Below, one piece after another: positions 52,489 through 60,481 of a stretch of DNA of 64,000 bases (position 1 is its first letter; every line of letters starts with the position of its first letter). Location: NCBI GenBank assembly GCA_964586075.1, contig CAZPGZ010000017.1, positions 7,240 to 71,239 on the forward strand. Reading direction: 5' to 3'. The notes below the pieces were generated by a model, which saw only the letters and a list, made by a program, of their open reading frames with translations, was not told where the DNA came from and made no database searches. The DNA is from JBAZLV01 sp964586075 (lineage in GTDB: Bacteria > Nitrospirota > UBA9217). The position numbers and the translations under genes are program-made.

Positions 52489-53619
52489 ATGTCATTAGCA
52501 CGGAAAATAAAAGAATACGCTCTGGACCTCGGCTACTGCAAGGCGGGCATCACCACGACGGACGGTTTTCCCGACTACAGTGAAGATTTAAAATCCCGGC
52601 GTGAAATGTATTCCTTCTATATTGATTCGACCCGCAAACCGCTGGAAGCGGCGAATCCACGAAACATTTTTCCTGCAGCTAAGTCGATAGTATCGGTCGC
52701 CTATGATTACGCGTCCCTGTCTTTTCCGGAAAAATTGCTGGGTAAGATCGGCCGGATTTATCAGGCACGGTGCTATATGGCCCCTCCGCATCGTATCAAC
52801 GGCGCCCGCTCTGAATTGCTGAAAAAATTTTTGGAACAAAACGGCTGCCGGGTAAGCCCGTATGAGCATTGGCACCCGGAGCGGCTGGTAGCCGCCCGTG
52901 CCGGGGTCTCTCGTTACGGCAAGAACAATTTTTCGTATGTCGAGGGAATCGGGTCGTTTGTGGTGCTCAGCTCTTTTGTCGTGGATGCCGAACTTGAGCA
53001 GGATGCCCCCACGCTGGAGGTACAGTGTCCGGACAATTGCAAGGCGTGCATGAACGCCTGCCCTACCGGCGCGATTTACGAACCGCTCAAACTGAATCCC
53101 CGGCGGTGCATCTCGTATAACAACTGGTGGACCAATAACCGGCCCGGGGTGAGCTGCACCATTCCTGCAGAAATCAGGGAAAAAATGGGGACCCGGGTTC
53201 ACGGCTGCGACGTTTGTCAGGAAGTCTGTCCCCGCAATCAGGCGAGGTTGAAAATGAAACTGCCTCCGGACCCCTTCCTTGAGCAGATCGCACAGGATTT
53301 CAGTCTGCGCAAAATGCTGAACATGACTGATGACTTTTATGCGCAAAGAGTGCAGCCTTTGATGTATAACTATATAAAGGAAAAGAAATGGTTCCAGAGA
53401 AATGCCGCCATCGCGCTCGGCAATACGAAAGATCCCGGATATATACAAGATCTCCGCACGGCCATGCAGGATCCGGAAGATGTTGTCCGGGGATATTCCG
53501 CCTGGGCTTTGGGCAGAATCGGAGGCAGCGAAGCGAAGCAAATTCTTGAACTGAGCCTGAGCCGGGAAACGTCAGATGATGCCAGAAAAGAAATTGAAGC
53601 GGCCCTTGCCGAGGCCTGA
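52489..53619 (+). CDS. QueG-like iron-sulfur oxidoreductase with HEAT-like tail
   Basis: A 376-residue protein with the epoxyqueuosine reductase layout: N-terminal cobalamin-binding-like domain with RYGKNNFSYVEGIGSFVVLSS, double [4Fe-4S] domain, and C-terminal HEAT-like repeats (QRNAAIALGNTKDPGYIQDLRTAM). Cluster cysteines are C180-x3-C184-x2-C187-x3-C191-P, C207, and C240-x2-C243-x3-C247-P. QueG has C-x2-C at the first position, so the extra residue marks a divergent paralogue. The substrate may not be epoxyqueuosine. It lies behind a MarR operator. Confidence 0.75.
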   Translation: MSLARKIKEYALDLGYCKAGITTTDGFPDYSEDLKSRREMYSFYIDSTRKPLEAANPRNIFPAAKSIVSVAYDYASLSFPEKLLGKIGRIYQARCYMAPPHRINGARSELLKKFLEQNGCRVSPYEHWHPERLVAARAGVSRYGKNNFSYVEGIGSFVVLSSFVVDAELEQDAPTLEVQCPDNCKACMNACPTGAIYEPLKLNPRRCISYNNWWTNNRPGVSCTIPAEIREKMGTRVHGCDVCQEVCPRNQARLKMKLPPDPFLEQIAQDFSLRKMLNMTDDFYAQRVQPLMYNYIKEKKWFQRNAAIALGNTKDPGYIQDLRTAMQDPEDVVRGYSAWALGRIGGSEAKQILELSLSRETSDDARKEIEAALAEA

Positions 53620-53699
53620 ACAATCCGGGGTGTATCCTTTTTCGCGTAGTTGGCGTCTATAGGAACAAGAGCGGTTCAATTTCAGAACAGGAGAAACGC

Positions 53700-54605
53700 A
53701 TGAACGAAACGAGTAACGAAAAAACAGAAAAGATTAACGGCACTGAGCACTGGGTGGAGCAGAATGGAATCAAGCTTTACATCTGGGAAAAGTATCAGAA
53801 AAACTCTGCGGGCAAGCCTGTGGTCATCCTGGCGCATGGTTCTGCCACGGCAGGCAGGGAAAGTTTTGACCTTCAGGTCCCCGGAAAAGCATCGTACAGC
53901 CTGATGGATCGTCTGGCAAGAGAAGGTTTCGATGTATTTGCACTGGATGTCCGCGGCTTCGGCCGTTCGACTCATCCCGAAGGACATATAACTACTGCGG
54001 AAGCCAGCGAGGATCTCGGCGCTGCGGTGGATTATGTCCTGAGATTAAGAGGTGCACAAAAAATAAATCTTCTTGGCTGGTCGTGGGGCACTCAGTACGG
54101 CGGCATGTTTATCATGGCGCATGCCGACAAAGTTGACAAGTATGTGTGCTACGCTCAGATGCATGCGAACAGCCCGGATATCGCCAAACGGAGGCCTAAA
54201 ATAGAAACATTCAGAAAAAACGCCTATATCAGCATTCCCGAAGCAGGATGGAAGCCGCGTTTCTATTCCCTGACGCCGGCAGAGGCGAACGATCCTGTGG
54301 TTGTGGACGCGTATGCCAAAGCTGCCGCGCAGTCGGAAGCCAAAACGCCGACCGGACCGCAGCTCGACCTGATTACCATCACACCCATGGTAAGCCCGCG
54401 TCTGGTGCCGGTTCCTACGATGGTTATTCACGGAGAGTATGATGATGTCGCCGATCTAGACGGCCTGCTGCCGTTCTTTAAGCAGCTTCCCAATCCGTAT
54501 AAGCGCTACGTCGTCATCCCAAACGCAGGACATATGATGCATGTGCAGAAAGGGCATCAATTATTTCAGCATGAGGTTTGCTGTTTTTTCAAGGCAAACC
54601 TCTAG
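53700..54605 (+). CDS. Alpha/beta hydrolase
   Basis: A 301-residue cytoplasmic hydrolase. The oxyanion region VVILAHGSATAG, the nucleophile elbow GWSWGT with Ser, a late Asp in HGEYDDVADL and the catalytic His in GHMMHVQKG form a complete triad. No lipase or haloalkane signature is decisive, so the substrate is unknown. It is 80 bp downstream of the QueG-like gene in the same direction and ends at a strong terminator, so the MarR regulator probably controls both. Confidence 0.82.
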   Translation: MNETSNEKTEKINGTEHWVEQNGIKLYIWEKYQKNSAGKPVVILAHGSATAGRESFDLQVPGKASYSLMDRLAREGFDVFALDVRGFGRSTHPEGHITTAEASEDLGAAVDYVLRLRGAQKINLLGWSWGTQYGGMFIMAHADKVDKYVCYAQMHANSPDIAKRRPKIETFRKNAYISIPEAGWKPRFYSLTPAEANDPVVVDAYAKAAAQSEAKTPTGPQLDLITITPMVSPRLVPVPTMVIHGEYDDVADLDGLLPFFKQLPNPYKRYVVIPNAGHMMHVQKGHQLFQHEVCCFFKANL

Positions 54606-54647
54606 GAAGTATGTTCAAAAAAACAGGCATGAGAATCTTGCCCTGCC

Positions 54648-54702
54648 AAAAACTACAAAACCCTTCGCAACCGTCTTCCCTGTGATGGGTTTTGTAGTTT
54701 TT
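54648..54702 (+). terminator. Strong terminator hairpin, probably bidirectional
   Basis: AAAAACTACAAAACCC (54648-54663) and GGGTTTTGTAGTTTTT (54687-54702) form a perfect 16 bp stem with a 23-nt loop. The ends supply T runs in both directions. Confidence 0.75.
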
Positions 54703-54756
54703 AATCTAATAAATCAATAAAATTTAATTAATAGTAATATTTTATCATAATAATGC

Positions 54757-54788
54757 TTGACATTATGAATTTTATTGTTAATATATAT
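54757..54788 (+). promoter_or_regulatory. Probable promoter of the ars/hgc cluster
   Basis: TTGACA (54757-54762) followed after 17-19 bp by AATATA/TATATA in a very AT-rich tract (54700-54830). The low GC contrasts with the neighbouring genes. ArsR sites often lie here, but I see no clear ATCAA..TTGAT dyad. Confidence 0.55.
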
Positions 54789-54914
54789 AAAAAAATTTTT
54801 ATATGTTGTTGTGGTGTTTAAGGCTCTTATTGATTGGGTCGTCGATTTGCTGTCCGACGTCATGAGCCTCACAGAGGGCAGTGTTAGCTGTCTTTTAATG
54901 TGGCTTTTTTCGGA

Positions 54915-55079
54915 ATGAATATGGAAGGGAAATACTTATTATCGCATTGCAACGCTATTGGACGAAGACAGGCAGGCCTGTCCACGGAGCAGGATGTTGA
55001 GAAGGCAGTGGAGGAGCTCAACCGGTTACTTGTGCTCAATAGTACTGCTGAAGTTTTGCTAAAAAACCAGAGAGGTTAA
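54915..55079 (+). CDS. Small open reading frame (54 aa), hypothetical
   Basis: Begins MNMEGKYLLSHCNAIG and ends LLKNQRG, with an amphipathic Glu/Leu-rich middle (EQDVEKAVEELNRLLVLN). It ends 18 bp before the thioredoxin-like gene and is preceded by no strong ribosome-binding site; ATG at 54921 is an alternative. It could be a small protein of the ars operon or a chance frame in the leader. Not recognised. Confidence 0.35.
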   Translation: MNMEGKYLLSHCNAIGRRQAGLSTEQDVEKAVEELNRLLVLNSTAEVLLKNQRG

Positions 55080-55097
55080 GAACAAGGAGGGTAAAAC

Positions 55098-55340
55098 ATG
55101 GAAATTAAAGTGCTTGGTCCGGGATGTGCAAACTGCCACACAATGGAAGAAATGGTGAAAACTGCAGTAAGAGAACTCGGTATTGTTGCAACAATACTTA
55201 AAATTACGGACATGGGCGATATTATGCGACATGGAGTACTATCGACTCCAGGACTTATTGTGAACGGAAAACTCAAGCACTCAGGTAAACCACTGCCGAA
55301 TCCTGACAAGGTTAAGGCCTTCATTCAAAGCGAAATATGA
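55098..55340 (+). CDS. Small thioredoxin-like redox protein (TM0996/MTH895 family)
   Basis: An 80-residue thioredoxin-fold protein with active site C10-A-N-C13 (GPGCANCHTM) and the cis-proline region VLSTPGLIVNGKLKHSG. Such redox-active disulfide proteins are frequent in ars operons and may reduce arsenate reductase or handle As-thiolates. The ATG at 55098 follows AAGGAGGG. Its stop overlaps an ATG in the arsR frame (ATGA). Confidence 0.88.
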   Translation: MEIKVLGPGCANCHTMEEMVKTAVRELGIVATILKITDMGDIMRHGVLSTPGLIVNGKLKHSGKPLPNPDKVKAFIQSEI

Positions 55341-55372
55341 CGACAGCAAAGGCGTGCAGTGAAAGGACCTCC

Positions 55373-55741
55373 ATGAATAATCTGGCAAATATTTTTAAAG
55401 CCCTCTCGGACGAGACACGGCTGAGAATTATCAAGCTCCTGGAAAAGGGCGAGGTCTGTGTCTGCGACCTCGTTGCAGGGCTTGACCTCATTCAGCCCAA
55501 GGTTTCATTTCATCTCACCGCGTTAAAAGACGCCGGTCTGGTCAGGAGCCGGAAAGAAGGCAAGTGGATGCACTACCGGCTTGACGAATCGGATGCTTTC
55601 AAGCGGTTTTTGATATTGTCTGTGTTTGAGCGGATACCGCAGGATACAACAGCAGCGGATGTGGCAAGACTGAAGAAGTGGACGCTGCAAAAAAACGGCA
55701 GTACCTGCTGCACAGTCGTGTCAAGGAGGAATAAAAAATGA
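55373..55741 (+). CDS. arsR: ArsR/SmtB-family metalloregulator
   Basis: A 122-residue winged-helix repressor with ALSDETRLRIIKLLEKGEVCVCDL and the helix-turn-helix QPKVSFHLTALKDAGLV. The As(III) site is C29-x-C31 in VCVCDL, and a C-terminal vicinal CC (STCCTVV) could supply more thiol ligands. It should release DNA on binding As(III). ATG 55373 follows AGGACC; 55337 is an upstream in-frame ATG. It overlaps acr3 by 4 bp. Confidence 0.93.
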   Translation: MNNLANIFKALSDETRLRIIKLLEKGEVCVCDLVAGLDLIQPKVSFHLTALKDAGLVRSRKEGKWMHYRLDESDAFKRFLILSVFERIPQDTTAADVARLKKWTLQKNGSTCCTVVSRRNKK

Positions 55742-56817
55742 GCGAACAGGTGGGGAAGAGACTTTCCTTCATCGATCGTTATTTGACATTCTGGATTTTT
55801 CTTACGATGGCTGCCGGCGTCGGTCTTGGCTATTTTTTTCCGGAAGTTGAGAAAATAATCAACAGCTTCCAGTCAGGAACGACAAATATTCCCATCGCTA
55901 TTGGGCTCATACTCATGATGTATCCTCCGCTGGCCAAAGTACGCTACGAGGATCTGCCGAATGTTTTCAGCAATTACAAAATTCTTGCGATCAGCCTCGT
56001 GCAAAACTGGATTGTGGGGCCGATAGTCATGTTCGCGCTTGCCATCATGCTTCTCTCGGACATGCCGGGGTATATGGTCGGTATTATTCTGGTGGGTTTG
56101 GCGCGATGCATTGCCATGGTGCTTGTGTGGAACGATCTTGCCTGCGGTGATCCTGACTATGTCGCCGGTCTTGTCGCGTTCAATGCGCTGTTTCAGGTGT
56201 TTACCTACCCGATATATGCGTGGATATTCATTACCATTCTTCCGCCATTCTTCGGTCTGGGCGGAGTCGTGGTGGATGTGACCATCGGGCAGATTGCAAA
56301 AAGCGTTTTCATCTATCTCGGCATCCCGTTCCTGGCAGGCATGCTTACCCGGTTTGCTCTGATCAGGCTTAAAGATAAAAAATGGTATCACGAAAAATTC
56401 ATTCCGAAGATCAGCCCGATCACCCTGATCGCGCTGCTGTTCACAATCCTTGTGATGTTTTCACTCAAGGGTGAATACATCATCAAACTGCCGTTGGATG
56501 TACTGCGGATCGCTATACCGTTGTTCATCTATTTTGTATTCATGTTTTTGATCACATTTTTTATTGCTAAAAAAGCAGGTGCGGATTATGCAAAATCAGC
56601 AACGCTGAGCTTTACCGCGGCGTCGAACGACTTTGAGCTGGCCATTGCCGTGGCCGTGGCGGTCTTTGGAATCAATTCAGAAGCGGCGTTTGCAACGGTC
56701 ATCGGTCCGCTGGCTGAAGTGCCGGTGCTGATCGGACTGGTCAACGTTTCGTTCTGGATGCAGAAGAAATTTTTTATGGACAAATCCTGCACGGTGGACA
56801 GAATCGCACCCCGTTAG
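55738..56817 (+). CDS. acr3: Arsenite efflux transporter Acr3
   Basis: A 359-residue membrane protein with ten hydrophobic segments, of the Acr3 branch of the BART superfamily. The conserved LARCIAMVLVWNDLACGD, containing the essential Cys, and TAASNDFELAIAVAVAVFG identify it. It exports As(III) driven by proton motive force. Its ATG overlaps the arsR stop (ATGA), so efflux is under direct ArsR control. Confidence 0.96.
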   Translation: MSEQVGKRLSFIDRYLTFWIFLTMAAGVGLGYFFPEVEKIINSFQSGTTNIPIAIGLILMMYPPLAKVRYEDLPNVFSNYKILAISLVQNWIVGPIVMFALAIMLLSDMPGYMVGIILVGLARCIAMVLVWNDLACGDPDYVAGLVAFNALFQVFTYPIYAWIFITILPPFFGLGGVVVDVTIGQIAKSVFIYLGIPFLAGMLTRFALIRLKDKKWYHEKFIPKISPITLIALLFTILVMFSLKGEYIIKLPLDVLRIAIPLFIYFVFMFLITFFIAKKAGADYAKSATLSFTAASNDFELAIAVAVAVFGINSEAAFATVIGPLAEVPVLIGLVNVSFWMQKKFFMDKSCTVDRIAPR

Positions 56818-56831
56818 AAAGAGGACTCACC

Positions 56832-58022
56832 ATGTCTTGGCTTAGTGAAATGAAAGAATGGCAGAAACTTCTCCTGGTAATTGGACTGTTCCTTCTTTGT
56901 TTTTTTCTGCCCGTTGAATCAGTGCGCTTCAGCAACGCCGTCCAGGAAGCGCTTGCCCTGACGAAATGGTATGCGCGCGAGCATGTCATCCTTTGCCTCA
57001 TCCCGGCATTTTTCATCGCAGGTGCGATTGCCGTTTTTGTCAGCCAGGCGTCGGTCATCAAATATTTCGGAGCAAAGGCAAATAAATTTCTCTCCTATAC
57101 CGTCGCAGCAACATCCGGGACCATTCTTGCCGTCTGCTCCTGCACCATTCTGCCGCTTTTTATGAGCATATACAAGCGAGGTGCCGGTCTCGGGCCGGCC
57201 ATCGCATTTTTGTATTCGGGGCCGGCGATCAACGTGCTTGCCATTATTCTCACGGCGAGAATCCTCGGCCCAGAACTAGGCATTGCCCGTGCAGTCGGCG
57301 CGGTGTCGTTCAGCGTTATCATCGGATTACTCATGCACATGATATTCATTGCAGAAGAGCGTGCACGGCGCGAAGCCGATGATTTCGACATGAAAAACCT
57401 TCAGGAGACAAGGCCGCTCTGGAAAACAATCCTATACTTCGGGGCGATGGTTGCTGTCCTGGTGTTTGCAAACTGGAGCAGGCCTGCTGACAGCGAAGTG
57501 GGTTTGTGGCTGCAGATTTACAGTGCTAAATGGTGGATCGCGGGGACCTCACTCGCCGCGCTGGTCGGCATGATTGTCATCTGGCTTAAAAAAGAAGAAC
57601 GTGCAGAATGGACACGTCAGACTTGGGCTCTTGCGCTTCAGATGTTGCCGCTCCTTCTTTTTGGCGTGCTGGCCTCAGGCTTTTTCCTAGGGAGGGTCGG
57701 CCATGAAGGAATCATTCCTTCCGGCGTTGTGGCGTCCCTGGTTGGAGGAAACTCCGTTCTCGCAAATCTTTTTGCGTCGGTGGTCGGTGCATTCATGTAT
57801 TTCGCAACGCTGACCGAGGTGCCTATTGTGCAAGGGCTTCTTAACGCAGGTATGGGCAAAGGACCTGCGCTTGCATTGCTCTTGTCCGGCCCTGCGCTCA
57901 GTCTGCCGAGCATGTTGGTCATCAACCAGGCGATTGGACTCCGGAAAACCGTCACGTATGTCGGTCTGGTCATTCTCTTTTCCGCGGTAACAGGATGGGC
58001 ATTCGGATGCTTCGTGGATTAA
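56832..58022 (+). CDS. ArsP/DUF318-type permease
   Basis: A 396-residue permease with about ten hydrophobic segments in two halves. Each half has a similar motif: AVCSCTILPLF..GAGLGPAIAFLYSGPAINVLA and TEVPIVQGLLNAGMGKGPALALLLSGPALSLP. ArsP in Campylobacter exports trivalent organoarsenicals such as methylarsenite; the CSC pair fits thiophilic cargo. Other members are linked to other metals. It lies 14 bp after acr3, starting after GAGGACT. Confidence 0.85.
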   Translation: MSWLSEMKEWQKLLLVIGLFLLCFFLPVESVRFSNAVQEALALTKWYAREHVILCLIPAFFIAGAIAVFVSQASVIKYFGAKANKFLSYTVAATSGTILAVCSCTILPLFMSIYKRGAGLGPAIAFLYSGPAINVLAIILTARILGPELGIARAVGAVSFSVIIGLLMHMIFIAEERARREADDFDMKNLQETRPLWKTILYFGAMVAVLVFANWSRPADSEVGLWLQIYSAKWWIAGTSLAALVGMIVIWLKKEERAEWTRQTWALALQMLPLLLFGVLASGFFLGRVGHEGIIPSGVVASLVGGNSVLANLFASVVGAFMYFATLTEVPIVQGLLNAGMGKGPALALLLSGPALSLPSMLVINQAIGLRKTVTYVGLVILFSAVTGWAFGCFVD

Positions 58023-58059
58023 ACTTCGGGCGATAATCTGAAATAGGAGGGTTTTGGAG

Positions 58060-58845
58060 ATGGAAAAATCATTCGGGTTTATAGGAGGCGGCAGAATCAC
58101 GAGAATCATGCTCGGAGGGTTTCAACGCGCGGGTAAACTTCCGTCAGACATTATAGTAAGTGACAATAACGAAGCCGTTTTACAGTCCCTGCGCAATGAG
58201 TTTCCAGGCATTACGACAGCGCTGAACTATAACGCGGCGCCGTCGGCGCAGGACCTGGTATTTTTGGCGCTACATCCGCCGGCGATGGGTGCTCTCCTGT
58301 CTGATATAAAAAGCGCTCTGAAACCGGGCGCCATTGTGATTTCACTTGCGCCGAAACTTTCGATTGCCAAACTTTCCGAACTGCTCGGCGGATTTCAGCG
58401 AATTGCCCGCTCGATACCGAATGCACCGTCTCTCGTGAATAAAGGGTATAATCCGATTGCGTTTTCATCGGCGCTTTCTCAGAACGAAACGAACGAATTA
58501 AAAAAGATATTTGGATATCTCGGCGAGTGTCCCGTCGAGGAAGAAAAAACACTTGAAGCATACGCAATCGTGAGCGCCATGGGGCCGACATACCTTTGGT
58601 TTCAGCTCTATGAACTTCAGGCGCTTGCGGAGTCCTTCGGCATTTCACGGGACGGTGCTGTCAACGCTATCAAGTATATGGTTCATGGCGCGGTAGACGT
58701 AATGACAAACTCCGGGTTGACTGCTGGCCAGGTGATGGATTTAGTGCCGGTTAAACCGCTGGCGGAAGACGAAACGGCTGTCAGGGAACTATATCGAAAA
58801 AAGCTTTCCTCCCTGCATCAAAAACTTACAGGAGGAGCATGGTAA
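58060..58845 (+). CDS. ProC-like NAD(P)-dependent dehydrogenase of unknown substrate
   Basis: A 261-residue Rossmann protein. N-terminal FGFIGGGRITRIMLGGF and DLVFLALHPPAM, and the middle RSIPNAPSLVNKGYNPIAF resemble pyrroline-5-carboxylate reductase (GFIGAGNMA, VFLAVKP, MPNTPALV). The C-terminal ProC signature around SPGGTT is replaced by NSGLTAGQVMDLVPVKPL. It is therefore a ProC-superfamily enzyme that probably acts on something else. The context is an ars cluster. Start ATG 58060 after GGAGG. Confidence 0.72.
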   Translation: MEKSFGFIGGGRITRIMLGGFQRAGKLPSDIIVSDNNEAVLQSLRNEFPGITTALNYNAAPSAQDLVFLALHPPAMGALLSDIKSALKPGAIVISLAPKLSIAKLSELLGGFQRIARSIPNAPSLVNKGYNPIAFSSALSQNETNELKKIFGYLGECPVEEEKTLEAYAIVSAMGPTYLWFQLYELQALAESFGISRDGAVNAIKYMVHGAVDVMTNSGLTAGQVMDLVPVKPLAEDETAVRELYRKKLSSLHQKLTGGAW

Positions 58846-58846
58846 A

Positions 58847-58945
58847 ATGGGGTCCTCTCAGTCTACAACACCTGCAGCAGCAGTTCCGATTCCATTTATT
58901 CATACTCAGACGATGAGCGCTGATGAATTCCCTGAACGGTATTAA
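58847..58945 (+). CDS. Very small open reading frame (32 aa), hypothetical
   Basis: A 32-residue frame beginning MGSSQSTTPAAAVPIP. AGGAGGA, lying in the last codons of the previous gene, is 10 nt from its ATG. It ends 12 nt before the metallophosphoesterase gene. The spacing suggests it is translated, perhaps to couple the neighbouring genes, but the sequence is not recognised. Confidence 0.3.
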   Translation: MGSSQSTTPAAAVPIPFIHTQTMSADEFPERY

Positions 58946-58957
58946 AAGAGACGTTAA

Positions 58958-59674
58958 ATGAAAATAGCAGTTTTCGGCGATATCCATGGCAATATTGAGG
59001 CATTGAAAGCCGTATACGACGCGGCAATATCCGCACAAGCGGAAAAAATTTTTCACCTCGGCGATCTCGGCGGCTATGCTCCTTTTGTGAACGAAGTTGT
59101 TGATTTTCTGATCGAACACGGCATAGAGGGCGTTCAGGGAAATTATGACGAGACCGTGGCAAATGATCGGGAACACTGCGGATGTAAATATGAAGATCCG
59201 CTGCAGGAAGAAATGGCAAACCGCTCGTTCACATGGACAAAAGAGCATGCATCTTCCAAAAGCAAAGCATACATGAAAAATCTGCCGACGGAAATCAAAC
59301 GCACGATGGAAGGCAAACAGCTGTGGCTGTTTCATGCCACGCCGAAGAAGAACAATCTCTACTGGTACGAAGACCGGCCGGACAAGTTCTTTCGGGAGAT
59401 GTCCGGGAAGGGCAGTGCAGATATCATGATTTACGGACATACCCACAAGCCATACACAAGGAATTTTGACGGGAAAATTTTTATCAATACCGGAAGCGTG
59501 GGAAAACCGAAGGACGGTGATTCGAGAAGCTGTCTGACTCTGATCGATATAAGCGCGAATGATGTGATAGTCGAGTTCCGGCGGATTGCGTACGATGTCC
59601 AAAAAACAGCTGACGCCATTATTGCACAAGGACTGCCGGTTTATTTTGCAGACAGGCTGAAGATGGGACAATAA
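58958..59674 (+). CDS. Calcineurin-like metallophosphoesterase
   Basis: A 238-residue dinuclear phosphoesterase with the complete metal set: GDIHGN (residues 7-12), GDLGGY, GNYDET, FHATP and YGHTHKPY. Between them is an unusual Cys pair (HCGCKYEDP). The general family covers nucleotide and phosphodiester hydrolases (YfcE, ApaH-like). The substrate is unknown. It is transcribed with the ProC-like gene; both look like enzymes of a small-molecule pathway inside the ars cluster. Confidence 0.85.
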   Translation: MKIAVFGDIHGNIEALKAVYDAAISAQAEKIFHLGDLGGYAPFVNEVVDFLIEHGIEGVQGNYDETVANDREHCGCKYEDPLQEEMANRSFTWTKEHASSKSKAYMKNLPTEIKRTMEGKQLWLFHATPKKNNLYWYEDRPDKFFREMSGKGSADIMIYGHTHKPYTRNFDGKIFINTGSVGKPKDGDSRSCLTLIDISANDVIVEFRRIAYDVQKTADAIIAQGLPVYFADRLKMGQ

Positions 59675-59729
59675 AAGCTGTTGTTTCTGCTGCCGCTGAC
59701 AGAAGACGGCACGGCCCGAGTATCACCCA

Positions 59730-59738
59730 TGCTACAAT
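59730..59738 (+). promoter_or_regulatory. Possible extended -10 promoter for the sufCB-like/hgcA part
   Basis: TGCTACAAT carries a TGn extension and a TACAAT box without a recognisable -35. The start would be near 59745. Tentative: read-through from upstream is equally possible. Confidence 0.3.
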
Positions 59739-59764
59739 AAAAATGAGGGAGGTTGCCAGCAATC

Positions 59765-60481
59765 ATGCCGCTGCTTGAGGTCTCAGGGCTTACATTTCAC
59801 GTTGCAGGAAAAAAAATTCTGGACGGGCTTTCCCTGAGCATGGAACCGTCGAATGTTCATGCCCTTCTGGGAACGAACGGAACCGGTAAGAGCACGCTCG
59901 CATATATGATCATGGGCTGTGAGGGATACAGGCCGACAGCAGGAGAACTGCTCTTTGAAGGACAGCGGATCAACGATCTGAAAATCCACGAACGGGCGAA
60001 ACTCGGCATAACCATGGCATGGCAAGAACCCGTGCGGTTCGAGGGCATTTCGGTCCGCAACTATCTTGCCGCCGGAAACAGGATGTCCGACCCGTTTCGC
60101 TGTCTGGAGATGGTGGGGCTCAGTCCGGACATCTATCTATCGAGAATGGTAGACAAATCATTGAGCGGCGGGGAGCGAAAACGGATCGAACTCGCGTCAC
60201 TTCTGGCGCTCAGTCCCAAGCTCGCGGTCCTCGATGAACCTGATTCAGGAATCGACATGCTCTCGACGCAGGATATCATCAACGTGATACAGGCATTCAA
60301 GCAGGCGGGAACCGCTGTCCTGCTCATCACGCACCGAGAAGAAATCGCCCTCATCGCTGATCAGGCATCGCAGGTGTGCAACGGCAGGATTATCTGTTCC
60401 GGCAACCCGGCAAACGTTGCCGCGTATTACAAATCAAAAAAATGTCTTGTCTGCGACAAGGAGATGTGCGTGTATGTCTGA
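59765..60481 (+). CDS. SufC-like ATPase of a minimal SUF (SMS-type) system
   Basis: A 238-residue ABC ATPase with Walker A LLGTNGTGKST, the Q loop MAWQEPVRFEG, signature LSGGERKRIELASLLAL and Walker B LAVLDEPDSGID. The MAWQ(E/S)P block and Asp-rich Walker B are SufC hallmarks. The C-terminus adds a Cys segment (KKCLVCDKEMC). It overlaps the SufB/D-like gene by 8 bp. Two-gene sufCB systems without sufA, D, S or U are regarded as an ancestral Fe-S scaffold. Start ATG 59765, or TTG 59753 just after AGGGAGG. Confidence 0.88.
   Translation: MPLLEVSGLTFHVAGKKILDGLSLSMEPSNVHALLGTNGTGKSTLAYMIMGCEGYRPTAGELLFEGQRINDLKIHERAKLGITMAWQEPVRFEGISVRNYLAAGNRMSDPFRCLEMVGLSPDIYLSRMVDKSLSGGERKRIELASLLALSPKLAVLDEPDSGIDMLSTQDIINVIQAFKQAGTAVLLITHREEIALIADQASQVCNGRIICSGNPANVAAYYKSKKCLVCDKEMCVYV

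Noticed and set aside
52588..53541. Minus-strand open frame of 317 codons opposite the QueG-like gene
   Set aside because: Antisense of a gene with clear Fe-S motifs; no domain recognised.
54783..54804. A-run/T-run near-palindrome in the ars promoter region
   Set aside because: Symmetry breaks beyond A5T5; likely a consequence of extreme AT content and not an ArsR operator.
58826..59671. Minus-strand open frame of 281 codons opposite the phosphoesterase
   Set aside because: Shadow of a gene with complete metal-binding motifs.
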